Shown here: positions 35,958 through 48,800 of the stretch, piece after piece | Position numbering within the stretch: position 1 is the stretch's first letter | Layout: the number at the start of each line of letters is the position of its first letter | From: Vermamoeba vermiformis | Taxonomy: Eukaryota > Tubulinea > Echinamoebida | Reading direction: 5' to 3' | Length of the DNA: 64,000 nucleotides | Assembly (NCBI GenBank): GCA_045837725.1 | Contig: JBEWZL010000124.1 | Coordinates: forward strand, 372,001-436,000 | The notes under the pieces: generated by a model | Seen by the model: the letters and a program-made list of their open reading frames with translations, nothing else | Told to the model about the DNA's origin: nothing | Database searches by the model: none | Made by a program: the position numbers and the translations under genes

Positions 35958-36761
35958 TTAGTGCCACAAATGTTGGATGGGCTTGTCTGCGTACGAGTTG
36001 ATGGCTTCCAGTGCCAGGCGTTGTATTTGTGCGTGCAGTTCATCGATACTCTGACGCGCATCGAGCACTTGCCACGAGTCAGCTTTGAGTTGGTGGAAGA
36101 TGTTGCGCACTTTCTTTTGAAATTCTTCTTTCTCGTACCGCTCTGCTCCAAAGTCGCCTATTCATTATTAATATGCAATCTAGAGACTATGCTGTGCGAG
36201 GGTTATCAAGACTACATACCACGTTTCTTGGACTCTTCAATGTCGAGGTCCATGAAAATGACCAGGTCCGGTGCGGGCAGTCCTTCATCAGGGTTCTTGC
36301 ACCATTGTAAGGACAGACCCTTGGCAGCACTGAATGCAACACCTGAATATGCATATCTGTCCATCACTATTGTCTTGCCTGCCTTCAAATGATTTTCAAT
36401 CGTCTCTCTGCCAGTCTGTTAGTAGCCGCGATAATAGAGCTGCTTAAATAGGACGTACTTAGCCTCCCATCGATTGACGGAATATAGCAGGTGAATGCTC
36501 TCATCTTGGAGATTGGTTTGATTGGTAAGATAGGCATTAATAATTTTACCAATTTCCGTTGTGCGATCTGTCATTTAAACGATTGATACTACCGCATTAT
36601 TACTATGTAATTGCATATGTATTACCAGGAAATCGCATGTGTTCGCAGGGAATATTTTGAGCACGCAGGAATTCGACCAGTTTGCCAGTCTGCGTTGTCT
36701 TGCCGCAACGATCCACGCCTTCAAACAATATAAAAGCACCCCTCTTGACTAGTTGACTCAT
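35958..36761 (-). CDS. DTYMK: Thymidylate kinase, canonical copy, 210 aa
   Basis: Four exons (36626-36761, 36459-36567, 36220-36407, 35958-36157) give 210 aa; human DTYMK is 212. The P-loop is EGVDRCGKTTQ, followed by FPDRTTEIGKIINAYL, LLYSVNRWE, VMDRYAYSGVAFSAAKGLS, LPAPDLVIFMDL and the lid RGDFGAERYE. All catalytic positions expected of eukaryotic dTMP kinase are present. It makes dTDP for DNA synthesis in the cytosol or nucleus. The acceptor for exon 3 was fixed by phase: a nearer AG would break the ETIENHLKAG segment. It shares a 151-bp divergent promoter with the GFO/IDH gene. Confidence 0.95.
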
Positions 36762-36912
36762 CTCGTATATCAATGGTGTATTTGAGTTGTAGTCTTCTCT
36801 TATAATTCAAATTTCTAACACCAAAAACGCGCGAAAAAAAATCTTTTCATTTTCACGTGCCTGGCTTTGTGATTAATCGCACTTTATTTATCAATAGCAA
36901 CACAGCTCTATA

Positions 36913-38555
36913 ATGTCCACTCACAAGCCTTCGTGTTTGATTGTTGGTACTGGCGAGTACGTCACTGGCTACGTGCACGGAGCTGGCAGTCAGGTAAGCA
37001 GATCTAACCATGAAGAGTGTAGTTTATCACAGTAAATGGCGCAATAAATTAATACAGCTGTAGAGCGACAAAAAAGTCGGTGTGGTCGGCTTAGTATTGT
37101 TTGATCTTCGTCGCAGAGGCAAAATCGATCGTATTTTAATTGCAGGTTCAAATGGCACTAAATTCCCTGGTATTCGCGATCACTTGAAGCGAGTAAGTAA
37201 TATTGCTATAATGTTCAACACTAGGGTGATGTTGCACGAGACCTGTTGATTCACATTTGTGCCTCGTACTTACAATACACTGGTGCCTAGAATGTCGAAC
37301 AAGTCTATCGCGACATGAGTGTGGACTTTGAATCATATCCTGCAGACACTACGACGAGTGACCCTCAAGCCTACATTAAGGCCATGGACACGCTCAAGAA
37401 GGGCGATCTGGTGTTCATCTTCACCCCTGGTACTACACTCGTTATGATGTGCACGAGCAGCACTGACCACACCTCGCAGATGACTTGCACTTCGACATCG
37501 CCAAAGAGGCCATGACGCGCGGACTGCACGTGTTGATCACCAAGCCGCCAGTCAAAACACTGCCCGAACACTTGGCACTGGTGCGGATCTGACACACCAC
37601 ACTCGCTTAGTCACTGACACTATTCACTAGAGTGAGCTCGCCATCAAGAACAACGTGTTGTGCGCTATTGAAGTGCACAAGCGCTATGATCCCATGTACG
37701 CCGATGCCAAGCAGCGCATCCAACAACAGCTGGGCGAGTTCAGCTACTTCTACGCGTACATGAGTCAGCCCAAGAAGCAGCTCGTCACCTTCAAGCAGTG
37801 GGCTGGCAAGTCGAGCGACATCAGCTACTACTTGAACTCGCATCACGTCGACTTTCATTGCTGGGCTGCGAGCAGTTTTGCCAAGCCAGTGTACGTCTTG
37901 ATACTTAATGCACACTAGATATATATAAGACACTAACGACGATGCAGCTCTGTGAAGGCATTGGCATCCACAGGTGTCGCACCAACGATTGAGAACATTG
38001 ACGCGGAAGACACCATCACCATCATGGCGCAGTGGCTCAACAATCAGTCGCAGGTCAGAATTGAATAGGACTATAGTACATATGAATACCACTAATATTG
38101 CGCAGAATCAAGGCACAGCTGTCTACACCGCGAGCTGGATAGCGCCGACCTCGGATGTGCACTCCCAACAGCGCTTTCACTACATGGGCCACAAGGGCGA
38201 GGTCACCATCGATCAAGCACACCGCGGCTACTTCTTGGCCACGGACAAGGACGGGCTCGCATCCGTCAATCCGCTGTACATGAAGTACACGCCCGACGAG
38301 CAGGGCTACTTCTCGGGCCAGCAGGGCTACGGCTTCAAGAGTCTCGAACTGTTCGTCGACTCGGCCGTGCAGCTCAGTGCAGGCAGCGCGACACTGAAGA
38401 GCTTGGAGCAGAGTGTGGCTGCCATCACAGCTGCGGCCACTCAGCGCGCCACTGCCATCTTGCACGCAGCACGCATGAGCATTGACTCGCAGCGCTCAGT
38501 GCGCATCAAGTACAACGAGCAGGACTATCCAGTGGACTTGGAACTGGTGAACTGA
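36913..38555 (+). CDS. GFO/IDH/MocA-family NAD(P)-dependent oxidoreductase, 421 aa
   Basis: Seven exons (36913-36993, 37064-37192, 37291-37429, 37480-37580, 37631-37890, 37948-38053, 38106-38555) close in frame. The N-terminal Rossmann fold has [16 protein letters not shown] and [17 protein letters not shown]. The active-site motif is LITKPPVKT (the family's E/T-K-P-P/L). The C-terminal domain has [23 protein letters not shown] (His-rich, substrate or metal side) and [10 protein letters not shown]. The family oxidises or reduces sugar and inositol derivatives; the exact substrate cannot be read here. There is no targeting signal, so it is probably cytosolic. Its stop lies 37 bp from the stop of the convergent ABCA gene. 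Confidence 0.9.
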
Positions 38556-38592
38556 AGTGTAGCGGAGTGAATTAAAGGGATTTATTTACACT

Positions 38593-41334
38593 CTAATCGC
38601 GTGCACTGAACTGGATCTGCTCTCGGTCGCTGCTCTCGCTGACCTGTGGTGGGTCGTGCACACTGGTCTGCGCTGGCACTGACTCGTCTTCGTCGCTGCG
38701 CTCTTCATCGGGGCTGTCGTGCGTCACGCGCAAGAACACCTCTTCCAGGGCTGTAACAAGGTCAGTCGTTGTTTGTATATTCACCGTTCATGAACGGAAC
38801 TTACTCGTGTATGAAACCGACCAATCACGAATCAGCGCGGCAATTTCGTCCTTCTCTCTTAATAAGGCGAAGAATTTTTGCAATGCCTTGACATGTGTCA
38901 TCGGAATATTGAACACCATGTTGCCAGCATTCTCCGTGGTGATGCGTGCTCCTGTATGACACGTGTCAGTGAGTGCACCGTACCATTCATGCACGACATA
39001 CGCGGTATCAGCTCAGCAATGCGCGCTTTGACACGTGCAGCCGAGTCGCAGATGACATTCAAATAGTAGCCCGTGCCGAACTCGCGCTTGAGTTGAATGG
39101 CCGGTCCAAAGCAGCGCAATTTGCCCGCAGACATGATGCCAATCACATCCGAGAGCACATCGGCCTCGTCCATCGAGTGCGTGGTCAACACGATCAAGCG
39201 CTGCTTCTTGGTCTGTTCAATCACACGCCACACCTCGCTGCGACTCTGCGGATCCATGCCTGTCGTGGGTCTGGTGGCACGTTAGTGACTAATAAAGGAA
39301 ATACACCGCGACGTACTCGTCCATGAATACTATTTTTGGATCGCCAATGATGCTGATTGCCACTGACAAGCGACGTCGCATGCCCCCGCTGAAGGTGCTC
39401 GCTTGTTTGTGCGCCACGGCATCGAGATTGACCTCTTGCAGCTTGGTCAAGATCTCGCTGCGCACTGACTTGTTCGGTATACCTTTCAGTGCCGCGTATA
39501 CCTCGAGGTGTTCGTGTGCTGTCAACTCGTCCCACAGAATGTCAAACTGCGGACAGAGGCCGATGAGTCGTCGGATCTGATCCATGTCGTGTCGCACACT
39601 CAGGCCGTAGATGTGCGCGTCACCGCCATCAGCATCGAGAATGCCCGTCAATATCGAGAGCGTTGTCGTTTTGCCAGCACCGTTGTGCCCGAGCAAGCAG
39701 AGCAGTTGACCGGGCTGCACGCTGAACGACAAGTGATTCACGGCAATGGTGTCCTGCTTCGAGTCGCAGCACGCGTACTTGCGGTACTTCTTGTACAGCG
39801 ACTCCACGCTGATTGCGGGACCCTCATTGGCTGCGGACTGACGGCGCTTGCGAGGCCTGCAGAGTCGATAGTAATAGCGCGGATTGACGATGAAGTAGAA
39901 GGGCTTGGGTGTGCCGTGCGGATTGGGCACGACATTGTCCAAATAGAGCGCGAGCAGCAAGTAGAGACCAATGTCGCCGAGCAGGAAGTAGATGGCCTCG
40001 ATGGACGGTGCGGCAGTGAAGGTCTTGTCGTTGAGCTCCACGCGCACTGCATCGTAGAGCGAGTGCCAGTAGTAGGTGTGATCGACATAGGCCGAGAATG
40101 GCCACGTGACAGTGCTGATGTCTGCGTAGATCTTGGCGTAGTTGAAGGGCGGGAAGAGTGCAAAGACGTAGCGCGGCACTGCAGTGCTGTCAGGATCGAA
40201 GAAGGTGTAGACGGAGATGGTGATGAAGATGAGCTGCAAGAAGAAGCCCAAGATGAAGAACAAGAAGCAGATGGCATTGCTGTTCGAGGCCTTTTGAATC
40301 AACACGCCAAAGAACAGCGCGAAGGTGAGCAGCGCGAGATCGTAGACCAAAAACAGCACGATGAGCACGAGCGGATCGGTGTCGAACATGAATCTGAAGT
40401 GCAGCAGATAGCCCGTCGCCACGGTGACGAGTGCGTGCAGCAGCGCAATCACGAGCAGGGTGAGCAGCCACGACAGCCAGAACCACACATCGCGCAGTCC
40501 CATCGTGCGCATCGCTGCAGCTGGAGTCAGTCACGTGACACCTATATAGCATTCGACTACCTACCTAGTCGCACGCGTCGCTCCTTCTCCTGCACGAACT
40601 GATTGGTGAAGAGGATGAAGTTGAACATGGCGGGACAATAGAACCACAGCGCACCTGTCGACCACACGATCTCTTCGGGCACCAGGGGCACTGCTTGGCG
40701 GGGGAATCCACCCACCGTGATGTTCAGCCTAGCACGTGATGAGCGGAATAATTGACTAAATTGGGAAGTGGCACACGTACCGCATGAGCGTGTTGTACTT
40801 GACTTGCATGGAGGCCTGGGCGAGCAGTTTGAGCAGTGCCGCAGTGATCTCGCGCTCGTAGGGCGAGGTGATGTTGCGATACACGGTGTAGCCTAATAAC
40901 TGCGTCGTATTGTCGAGCAGAAACGACACTGCTGCTTGCGTCGTGTTCGGATGCGCGATGATCCAGTCTTCCATCGCACTCTCACTCTCAAATCCGATCA
41001 CATTCGCATTCTTGTCATCGAAGGTGCCTATAGTGAGCGGCGGATCGTTGTTATCAGCCACGAGTTGCATCATCTGCTGGATTTGTGACACGTTTGTATT
41101 CGGTGCATAGAGCAGCGCGTAGCACGTGCCATTTGAATTGGGATAGCATCTAGGCATTGAATTGACTGCACTAGGCAATGTTACATTGCTCCTATTGCTA
41201 TCAGATATCTTCTGCAGGATAAACAACACCAACAAAAATATGATCGGATTCAATATCTGCAAAATAGTGACCTTCCAATTGCGTGTGTATAGCTTGAAAT
41301 TCTTCCGTAATAATACAGTTAATTGATGGGTCAT
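38593..41334 (-). CDS. ABCA-family half transporter, 829 aa (copy 1)
   Basis: Six exons (40781-41334, 40565-40728, 39317-40514, 39002-39270, 38805-38951, 38593-38750) join in phase. A first membrane helix (residues about 20-42) precedes a large luminal loop with several N-glycosylation sequons. Five or six further helices follow (for example [17 protein letters not shown]), and then one ABC domain: Walker [12 protein letters not shown]-loop [14 protein letters not shown], signature [10 protein letters not shown], Walker B IVFMDEPTTGMDP and H-loop [14 protein letters not shown] near the end is the conserved ABCA tail element. One membrane domain plus one ABC means it must pair with itself or another half, plausibly the divergent neighbour. 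ABCA proteins move lipids across membranes. Introns near 38957 and 40530 carry CACGTG motifs. Confidence 0.93.
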
Positions 41335-41644
41335 AGCTGTGGTTATTATTCTTGAATGTGCATGAAACCGTTAAGGTTAGGTATCTAATTAAATAAATCG
41401 CGTAGTATGAGACCCAATGCGCACATGTGTGCGCGTAGTTGCATGCAATATAGCGCTAGAGTTCACTGAGCACGTGGTCAATGAGCCGTGGCGCACATTC
41501 AAAGGTCTGAAATGAGAACTGACGGCAGTGCGATTTTATTTTCATTGTTTCACGCCTGTGAATGCACACATTGAGCGATTAAGTGTGCAGCTCAATACTA
41601 CAGGCCTTATATATCCATTATTGACCAAATAACAGAGTTCTGCC
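41335..41644. promoter_or_regulatory. Divergent promoter between two ABCA half transporters
   Basis: This 310-bp region lies between oppositely oriented ABCA genes. It contains a 7-bp-arm inverted repeat at 41419-41434 (GCGCACA, spacer TG, TGTGCGC), a CACGTG at about 41471 and TATATA near 41608. Shared control of the two halves is plausible from the layout. Confidence 0.5.
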
Positions 41645-44641
41645 ATGGTGCTCGTGCATCAACTCCGCGCACTGTTCATTAAAAATCTAACGCTGTATTG
41701 GCGCCAGAAGATCGCACTCATCTTCATCTGTCTCTTCCCTGTGGCACTCATCGCATTTGTGGCCATATTACAAGTTGCAGTAGACAACCTCAACATAAAT
41801 AATGGCGAGAAAGAGCTGATCCACCCTCCTCCCGAGCCTTTAAATATATTTCAAGGCCTAAATGAGACGGAGCTCAACAACGACTACTTTTTCAACTATT
41901 TCTATGCCTTGCCTAGCTCCCCTGAGTTATGCAGTCAAAAGAGTTTCTGCATCGGCGAACTGACGTCCAATGGCACTGGCTCGGGACTGCTCTCAGCACT
42001 AGTGCCGCTACAATACAACTGGACCTTCTCTAACGGCACACGAGTCACCGTGCCCTATTTCTTTATTCAGAACTCAACCGACCAAGTTGAACGCGATCTA
42101 CTCGACATCCAAAGCCTTCTCAACGAGCACATTGAGCAATACAAGACGAACACCACACTCAAATACTTGTTGCCCGATGGAGGTACGTATTCAACATCCT
42201 TGCAAGTGTTCAGAATACTGATCTGGCCCTCCAGTGGTCATATTCGATGCCGCAGACTTAAGCTTGCCCGTGAGCATCAATCTCAGCTATCGTCTCATGT
42301 ACAACGACTACAGTGTAAGTAACTACGCGTTCGAGAGCACTGTACTGAGTTCTGTTGACAGCTCTATCAACGACTGCCCACATCCACCGTGCAGTACCGC
42401 TTGATGACCTATGTGCACACCATATTTGACTTGTGGTCGATATTCTTCTCGCCCTCCGCGCGGCCCTCAGTGGTGCTCAGCAAAGTGCTGCCGTTCGTCA
42501 ACACGCAAGCTGAACTGCGCGTGATCGATGTGGCGGGCATTGCGCTGTTCCCCTTTGCAGTCTCGTTCTTGCTGCCGCTCTACCTCTATCGCCTCGTGCT
42601 CGAGAAGCAGACCAAGCTGCGCGTCATGATGCGCATCATGGGCCTCAACAACAGCTCGTACTGGCTCGTCAACTACATTCTAGACTTTGCACTCTATTGC
42701 GTGGTGGCACTGCTGTTCAGTGCCGTTGAAATTGCCACCAGTACGTCACACTCGTCACGTGATTGGGATTGACTGACGTGTTCATCGTGACAGGTGTCAA
42801 ATTCTTCGTGCAATCAGCGCCGCACATCATCTTCTTGCTGTTCTTTTTGTGGGGCTTGGCGCAGATCTCATTCGCCTATTTCCTCAGCGCAGTCATCAAC
42901 AAGACGCGCACTGCTACGGGTACGTGACATCTCTGTTGACTGAATTCTTGACACCTGTCAAACACTCACCTCGTCACTTAGTGGTCGGTTACATGCTCGT
43001 CATTGTCTCGGTTATCACCGCGGAAATTCTCGCAGCCAACAGTAAGTCCACTGAATGACACCTGTCACACACGTCACTCACCGTCCCGTGCAGTTTACAA
43101 AGAACAACGTCCTCCCTGGCTGTTCTGGTTCTATCCGTTCTTCGTGTTCTATCGCGCGGTGTACGTGGTGTGGACTGACTGCTACGGCGCCATTTCCTCG
43201 AATGAAACTGTCTCGTACTTTGCTTGTCCCACCACACTGCCGCTCGACGGTGAACTCACCCTCGCATTTGTGGTGATGGCCGTGCACGCCGTGTTCTTCT
43301 TGGTGCTGGCCGTGTATCTCGATGCCGTGCTGCCCACCAAGGGATTCGGTGTGCCGCCCTCGCACCCACTGCTCTGCCTGCACCGCGACAAGGGCTGTGG
43401 GGCTCGATCGCGCGATGAGGCACATGATGTGGAGGAGGATCTCGCTGAGAAGAATCAAATTCTCGACGAGTCCGTGCAGGCAGAGAAGCAGCGCGTGTTG
43501 CAAGGCGAAGACGCGTCGAATGCAGCGGTGGTGATCTCCAACTTGTGCAAGCGATTCAAGAAGAAGAAGAGCAAGCGCTCCGATGCAGCAGTGCACGCAC
43601 ATCTGCGCGAGTGGGCTGTCGATCACTTGTACCTGACCATCAACCAGGGCGAGTGCTTCGGACTGTTGGGTGAGAATGGTGCCGGCAAGACAACCACCAT
43701 CAGCATGTTGACGGGACTGCTCGAAGTCACCTCTGGCACCGCACTCTTCCAGGGCTACAATCTTCGCTTTCGACGTCACATGCAGCAAATTCACAAGCTC
43801 ATTGGTACGTATGTGCAGCCACTCTGATCGCGTTTGACACCTGTCATTTGCAGGTGTGTGTCCGCAGTTTGACACGCTGTGGCCGAGTCTCACGCCCGAA
43901 GAGCATTTGCTCTTCTTTACTCGTCTGCGTGGCACAGTGCCGCAGCACAAAGAGCACGAGCACGTGAATGAACTGCTGCAGCTGTTTGAACTCGATGGCA
44001 AGCGCAAGTACAAGCTGTCCAAGCAGTTGAGTGGTGGCATGCGTCGTCGATTGTCCGTGGGCATTGCACTGGCAGGTGACAGCAAGATTGTGTTCTTAGA
44101 TGAGCCCAGCACTGGCCTAGATCCGCGCAGTCGTCGGTTGTTGTGGGACATTATATTGAAATTCCGCGAAAAGGGAGATCGCAGCATCATTCTGACCACG
44201 CACTCGATGGACGAGGCTGATGTGCTGTGTTCGCGCATTGGCATCATGATGCGCGGTCAGTTGCGCTGTGTTGGCACCTCCCTCGAACTCAAACGCAAGT
44301 TCGGATTCGGCTATCGCTTGGTAAGTGAGCATACACTGCGCGTACCTAGTCTCATGCTTGTTCCGCAGACTGTGTCCTTCGCCCCTGAACAGAAGCAAGC
44401 TGCAGTTGACGAGGTGGAGCGCTTAGTGCCGAGTGCGGTGGCGATCAACAACTACGACTACACGAATGCGGTGAGCTATCAAGTCGCAGAGACAGACATC
44501 TTGCACTCGCACGCACTCATCGACGAGTTGGAGCGCTGCAAACACCGCGGAGTGATTCACGACTGGGAACTCAATCAGACCAGTCTCGAAGATGTCTTCT
44601 TGAATGTCGTCTCGCGCAAGCAACACAATATCGATGTTTAG
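41645..44641 (+). CDS. ABCA-family half transporter, 877 aa (copy 2)
   Basis: Eight exons (41645-42182, 42235-42314, 42362-42740, 42794-42919, 42982-43041, 43094-43804, 43854-44320, 44369-44641) close in frame. The layout matches copy 1: an N-terminal helix, a glycosylated luminal loop, a bundle of helices (VLEKQTKLRVMMRIMGL is the typical cytosolic turn) and one ABC domain. That domain has Walker [25 protein letters not shown], signature [10 protein letters not shown], Walker [23 protein letters not shown] and a C-terminal SLEDVFLNV. It is predicted to move lipid or amphipathic cargo across an internal or plasma membrane. Three introns contain TGACACCTGTCA and a fourth acceptor sits in the middle of TGACAGGTGTCA. 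Its stop is 48 bp from the SmB stop on the other strand. Confidence 0.94.
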
Positions 44642-44689
44642 TGCGCATTGTGAATAATAATAAAGCTGTATTTATTGTACTCACACGCG

Positions 44690-45505
44690 TTAGTGAGGTG
44701 GAGGAGGCATACCTGGAGGCATGCCGCGACCAGGGGGCATACCAGGGGGCATAGGCATGCCTGGTGGGGGCATACCGGGCGGCAGCTTCATACCTGGCGG
44801 CATGGGCGGCATGCCAGGGAATGGTGGGGGCATGCCACGGCCAGGGGGCATACCTGGGGGCATCGGCATACCGGGCGGCATTCCGCGACCAGGGGGCATG
44901 CCAGGAGGCATCGGCATACCAGGCGGCATACCTTTGGGACCACCAGGGGGCATGGGCATGCCTGGAGGGGGCATACCAGGCGGCATTTTCATGCCAGGTG
45001 GAGGAGGCATGCCGCGGCCAGGCATACCAGGAGGCATGGGCATACCGGGGGGCATGCCGCGACCACCAGGGGCCATGTAGGCACCCGCTGGACCACCGAG
45101 TCCCTTGACGGGTGCTTGCAGTCCCACAGGAGGCACACCACCGGGCATGGGGGGCAGTGCGACACCACGACCAGCAGCACGACCCACACCAGGACCAGGG
45201 GCAGCTGCTTGTCCTTGACGACCGCGCTCTTCTGGGGGAGGAGGGCCTTCAATGGACATGGCTACAATAGTCTCACCGCGCACCAAGACGAGGCCCAGAG
45301 GTCGCTTCAAGACACGCTCAGCATTGGCTTCAGTCTTGCCTTTGCTCTTGCTCGCAGTGGTCTTGCGGAACTCTTCAGCATCGCTAATGATCAAGTTCAT
45401 GTGCTTGTCAAAGGCCATGAATTGACCGATCATTTCTCTACCGTCTTGAATGGTAACTCGAATACGGTAGTTGATCCATTGTTGCATCTTGCTTGTCTTG
45501 GACAT
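44690..45505 (-). CDS. SNRPB: Spliceosomal Sm protein B (SmB/SNRPB), 271 aa
   Basis: This is a component of the Sm ring on U1, U2, U4 and U5 snRNAs. The N-terminal 90 residues form the Sm fold: [20 protein letters not shown] with [13 protein letters not shown] (Sm1), then [18 protein letters not shown] (Sm2). The C-terminus is a long run of MPPGMP and GRGMPPG repeats, as in the Pro/Met/Gly tails of SmB. The call uses the ATG at 45505 ([10 protein letters not shown]). A better supported full model may add a first exon that is only an ATG (45608-45610, followed by GTACGT), spliced before GCGATGTCC to give M-A-M-S-K. The tail repeat is purine/pyrimidine-skewed and could be unstable. Confidence 0.93.
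   Translation of the reverse strand: MSKTSKMQQWINYRIRVTIQDGREMIGQFMAFDKHMNLIISDAEEFRKTTASKSKGKTEANAERVLKRPLGLVLVRGETIVAMSIEGPPPPEERGRQGQAAAPGPGVGRAAGRGVALPPMPGGVPPVGLQAPVKGLGGPAGAYMAPGGRGMPPGMPMPPGMPGRGMPPPPGMKMPPGMPPPGMPMPPGGPKGMPPGMPMPPGMPPGRGMPPGMPMPPGMPPGRGMPPPFPGMPPMPPGMKLPPGMPPPGMPMPPGMPPGRGMPPGMPPPPH
44693..45085 (-). repeat. Met-Pro-Gly coding repeat in the SmB tail
   Basis: Imperfect 9-21 bp units coding [13 protein letters not shown] and MPMPPG fill about 390 bp. It is the DNA basis of the SmB C-terminal tail. Confidence 0.75.
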
Positions 45506-45860
45506 CGCCTTCATTAAAAATAATAACATTAATACTGTAATAAATTATTTAAAATAATAGTTATTTGAATAAACAATATTCGACCACAAAAATATATTAT
45601 TACGTACCATTTTTTTAAGTAATAGAAAACTCTAGAGTGAATCCAGAGAGAGAAATTAAAAAATAATTGACTTCGCTACGAAGAGAAGTCTTACTATTGA
45701 ATTAAATTACAAAACTGTGCTTAGAAATGTGCTCGTAGTCACAGCAGAGAGAACATAAAGTCAACGCTGTGCCTCGGCCAAGAAAAATATTTTCGGTGAC
45801 TTAACCGTACTTAAGCTCTGCTCCATTCAGTACTGCTTATTGGGCGCGGAGACCACAGCA
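45506..45860. promoter_or_regulatory. Divergent promoter and leaders, SmB / ValRS
   Basis: This 355-bp region contains the candidate ATG-only first exon of SmB (45608-45610) and its roughly 95-nt intron, then AT-rich sequence up to the ValRS start. No other gene is seen. Confidence 0.5.
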
Positions 45861-48800
45861 ATGTTGCGCTTATTGCTGAAACATGCCTCGGTATCGGTGG
45901 TCAGATGCAAGGCGGCTAGATCCACCCTGTTGCTGAGATCTGTCACCAGCACCGCCAAAAAAGACACTAGTCACCCTATGGAAGAGTCCTATTCACCGGT
46001 AATACGCCATATAGTGATCGTCGAATAACATTTCGCTGACCCAACGCAGAGCAGAGTCGAAAAGGGATGGTACGATTGGTGGCAGTCAAAAGGTCTCAAA
46101 CCATTGTAACAATACAACCTGATTAAATTTCTCATATTTATGCCATGCAGAATATTTTCGACCGAGATCAGACAAGACAGGCACGCCATCCAATAATTAT
46201 TTTTCCATGGTCGTGCCCCCTCCCAATGTCACTGGCTCACTGCACATTGGCCACGCACTGACTGTATCCATGGAGGTAAGCAGTCCTCACCTCTGTTCGG
46301 GGCAGTGAGTTCATCCCAGTACGCAGGACGCGCTGATCCGCTGGCACAAAATGCGCAATGTGCAGCAAGATGTGACGTGGATACCTGGCCTCGATCACGC
46401 AGGCATTGCCACGCAAGTAGTCGTCGAGAAACAGCTCAAGAAGACGCAGAGTGTATGTGCAGTGCGTGCTGGCACTGGTGACTGACGGCGATTGACAGGT
46501 GTCACGACACGACTTGGGCCGAGAGCGGTTCATTGAAGAGGTGTGGCGGTGGAAGGAACAGTACGGCGGACGCATTGTGGAGCAGTTGGTAGGTGTTGCA
46601 AGGGTGCTATGAGAGAGCTGTGCTGTCGACTGACCACTCGCTGCACAGAAACGCACGGGAGCAGCACTGGACTGGTCGCGCGAGGTGTTCACATTGAGTC
46701 CCGCGCTGTCACGTGCTGTCACCGAGGCCTTTGTGCGCATGCACGACGAGGGACTGATCTACCGCGACACCATGCTCGTCAACTGGTGCTGCGCGCTGCA
46801 GACTGTCATCTCCGACATTGAGGTGCGTCACGTGATCGATAAATAGCTGCAATGTTTTAACGCGTGACCAGGTGGACTACGAAGATCTACCAGGGCGCAC
46901 GATGATCGAGATTCCAGGGCGACAAAAGAAGTGAGTGCGTGACTCGGACCAATCAGCGATTAATTTCCTAATTAGGGTTGAGTTCGGAGTGCTCTACAAG
47001 CTGCGCTATCCAATCAGACGTCACGGCGACACCAGCACCGTGCAGTACCTCGAAGTGTGCACCACGCGACCGGAGACTATTTTGGGCGACACGGCCCTCG
47101 CCATTCACCCCGAAGATGCGCGGTACAGTGCATTCCACCAGGGCTGGGAGGCAGTGAATCCACTGACAGGTGCCACCATGACCATTGTGTGTGACAGCGC
47201 AGTGGACCGCGAGTTCGGCACTGGTGTGGTGAAGGTAATGCCCTACTGAGCGCGGTGACTCATATCAGTTCACTGATTACTGATTGCCGCACAGATCACC
47301 CCCGCACACGATCACGTGGACTATCAGATGAGTCAGCGCCACAATCTCCGCGTCATCTCCATGCTCAACACCACTGGGCACGTGACTGGCACCAACACAC
47401 CCTACGACGGCCTCGACCGTTACGAAGCACGTGCGCGCATTGTCAAAGAGCTGCAGTCACGTGACTTGTTGATCAGCACGAGTTCGCACGCGATGCGATT
47501 GGCGCGGTGCTCGCGATCACGTGACGTGTTGGAGCCACTGCTGCAGCCCCAGTGGTACGTGCGCACCGCTCCCCTTGCACGCATTGCCACGCACTTGTCG
47601 CGCACCAATCAGCTGCGATTTGTGCCTGAAGAATTCGCCGATGACTGGTACCGCTGGTTAGGTACGTGCATGATTTTACCAAATTGGGAAATTAACCGTC
47701 GTACCACCAGACAACATCCGCGATTGGTGCATCAGTCGACAGCTGTGGTGGGGACATCGTGTGCCAGCATGGCAGATTGTGGACAGCAGTTACCAGGGCC
47801 CGGCACGCTGGGTGGTGGCACGTGACATTGATGAAGCACGTGATCGTGCCGTGAAACAATACAACGTGTCACGTGACTGCATACTCGAACAGGATCCTGA
47901 CGTGCTTGACACGTGGTTCAGTTCGGGTCTGTATCCTCTTTCAGTGAACGGCTGGCCAAATAAGGAAACATTGCCGTTCTATCCACTGCGCGTGATGGAG
48001 ACTGGGCACGACATTCTCTTCTTTTGGGTGGCGCGCATGGTCATGTTGTGCTCCTATCTCGGACCGAAAAAGAATTCAGGTGTCAACGTGTCACTCGACG
48101 ACCTCGATGCGTACCAGTCCCCATTTGACACTGTCTGGCTGCACGCGGTGGTGCGTGATGCGCAGGGCCGCAAGATGAGCAAATCACTCGGCAATGTCAT
48201 CGATCCGCTCCACGTGATTGAGGGCAGAGCGCTCGATCTCGTGCTTGGAGATCTCAACCAGGGCAATCTCGATCCGCGCGAGGTCAAGCGTGCCACCGAA
48301 CTATTCAAAAAAGATTTTCCGCAAGGTATCCCCGAGTGCGGCACTGATGCGCTGAGATTTGGTCTCGCGGCCTTCAGCAAACAGGTGCGTCTAAAAATAG
48401 CTCGCGTGCGTATGTCTGACAGTTCATACAGGCCCGCAACATCAACATGGACATTAATAGACTGGTGGCATATCGCCACTTCTGCAACAAGATCTGGAAT
48501 GCCACGCGCTACATCATGACACATGTCAATCAGGGTGTTGAACCGATTGACGCGCATCAACTCGTCACACTCGCGCACTCAGATCTCGACAAGCTATTTT
48601 TAGAAACACCGGCAAAATTTCCCATTCAAAATGGCAATCTGTCGCTGTCGCTGATCGATCTCTGGATCTTATCCAAATTAGGTGCGATGGTCCGAGAGGT
48701 CAACCAGGGCTTTGACACGTTAGACCTGTCACGTGTCACCGCTGCCATTCACGGCTTCTTCATGTACGATCTCTGCGACGTGTACTTGGAATTTTCCAAA

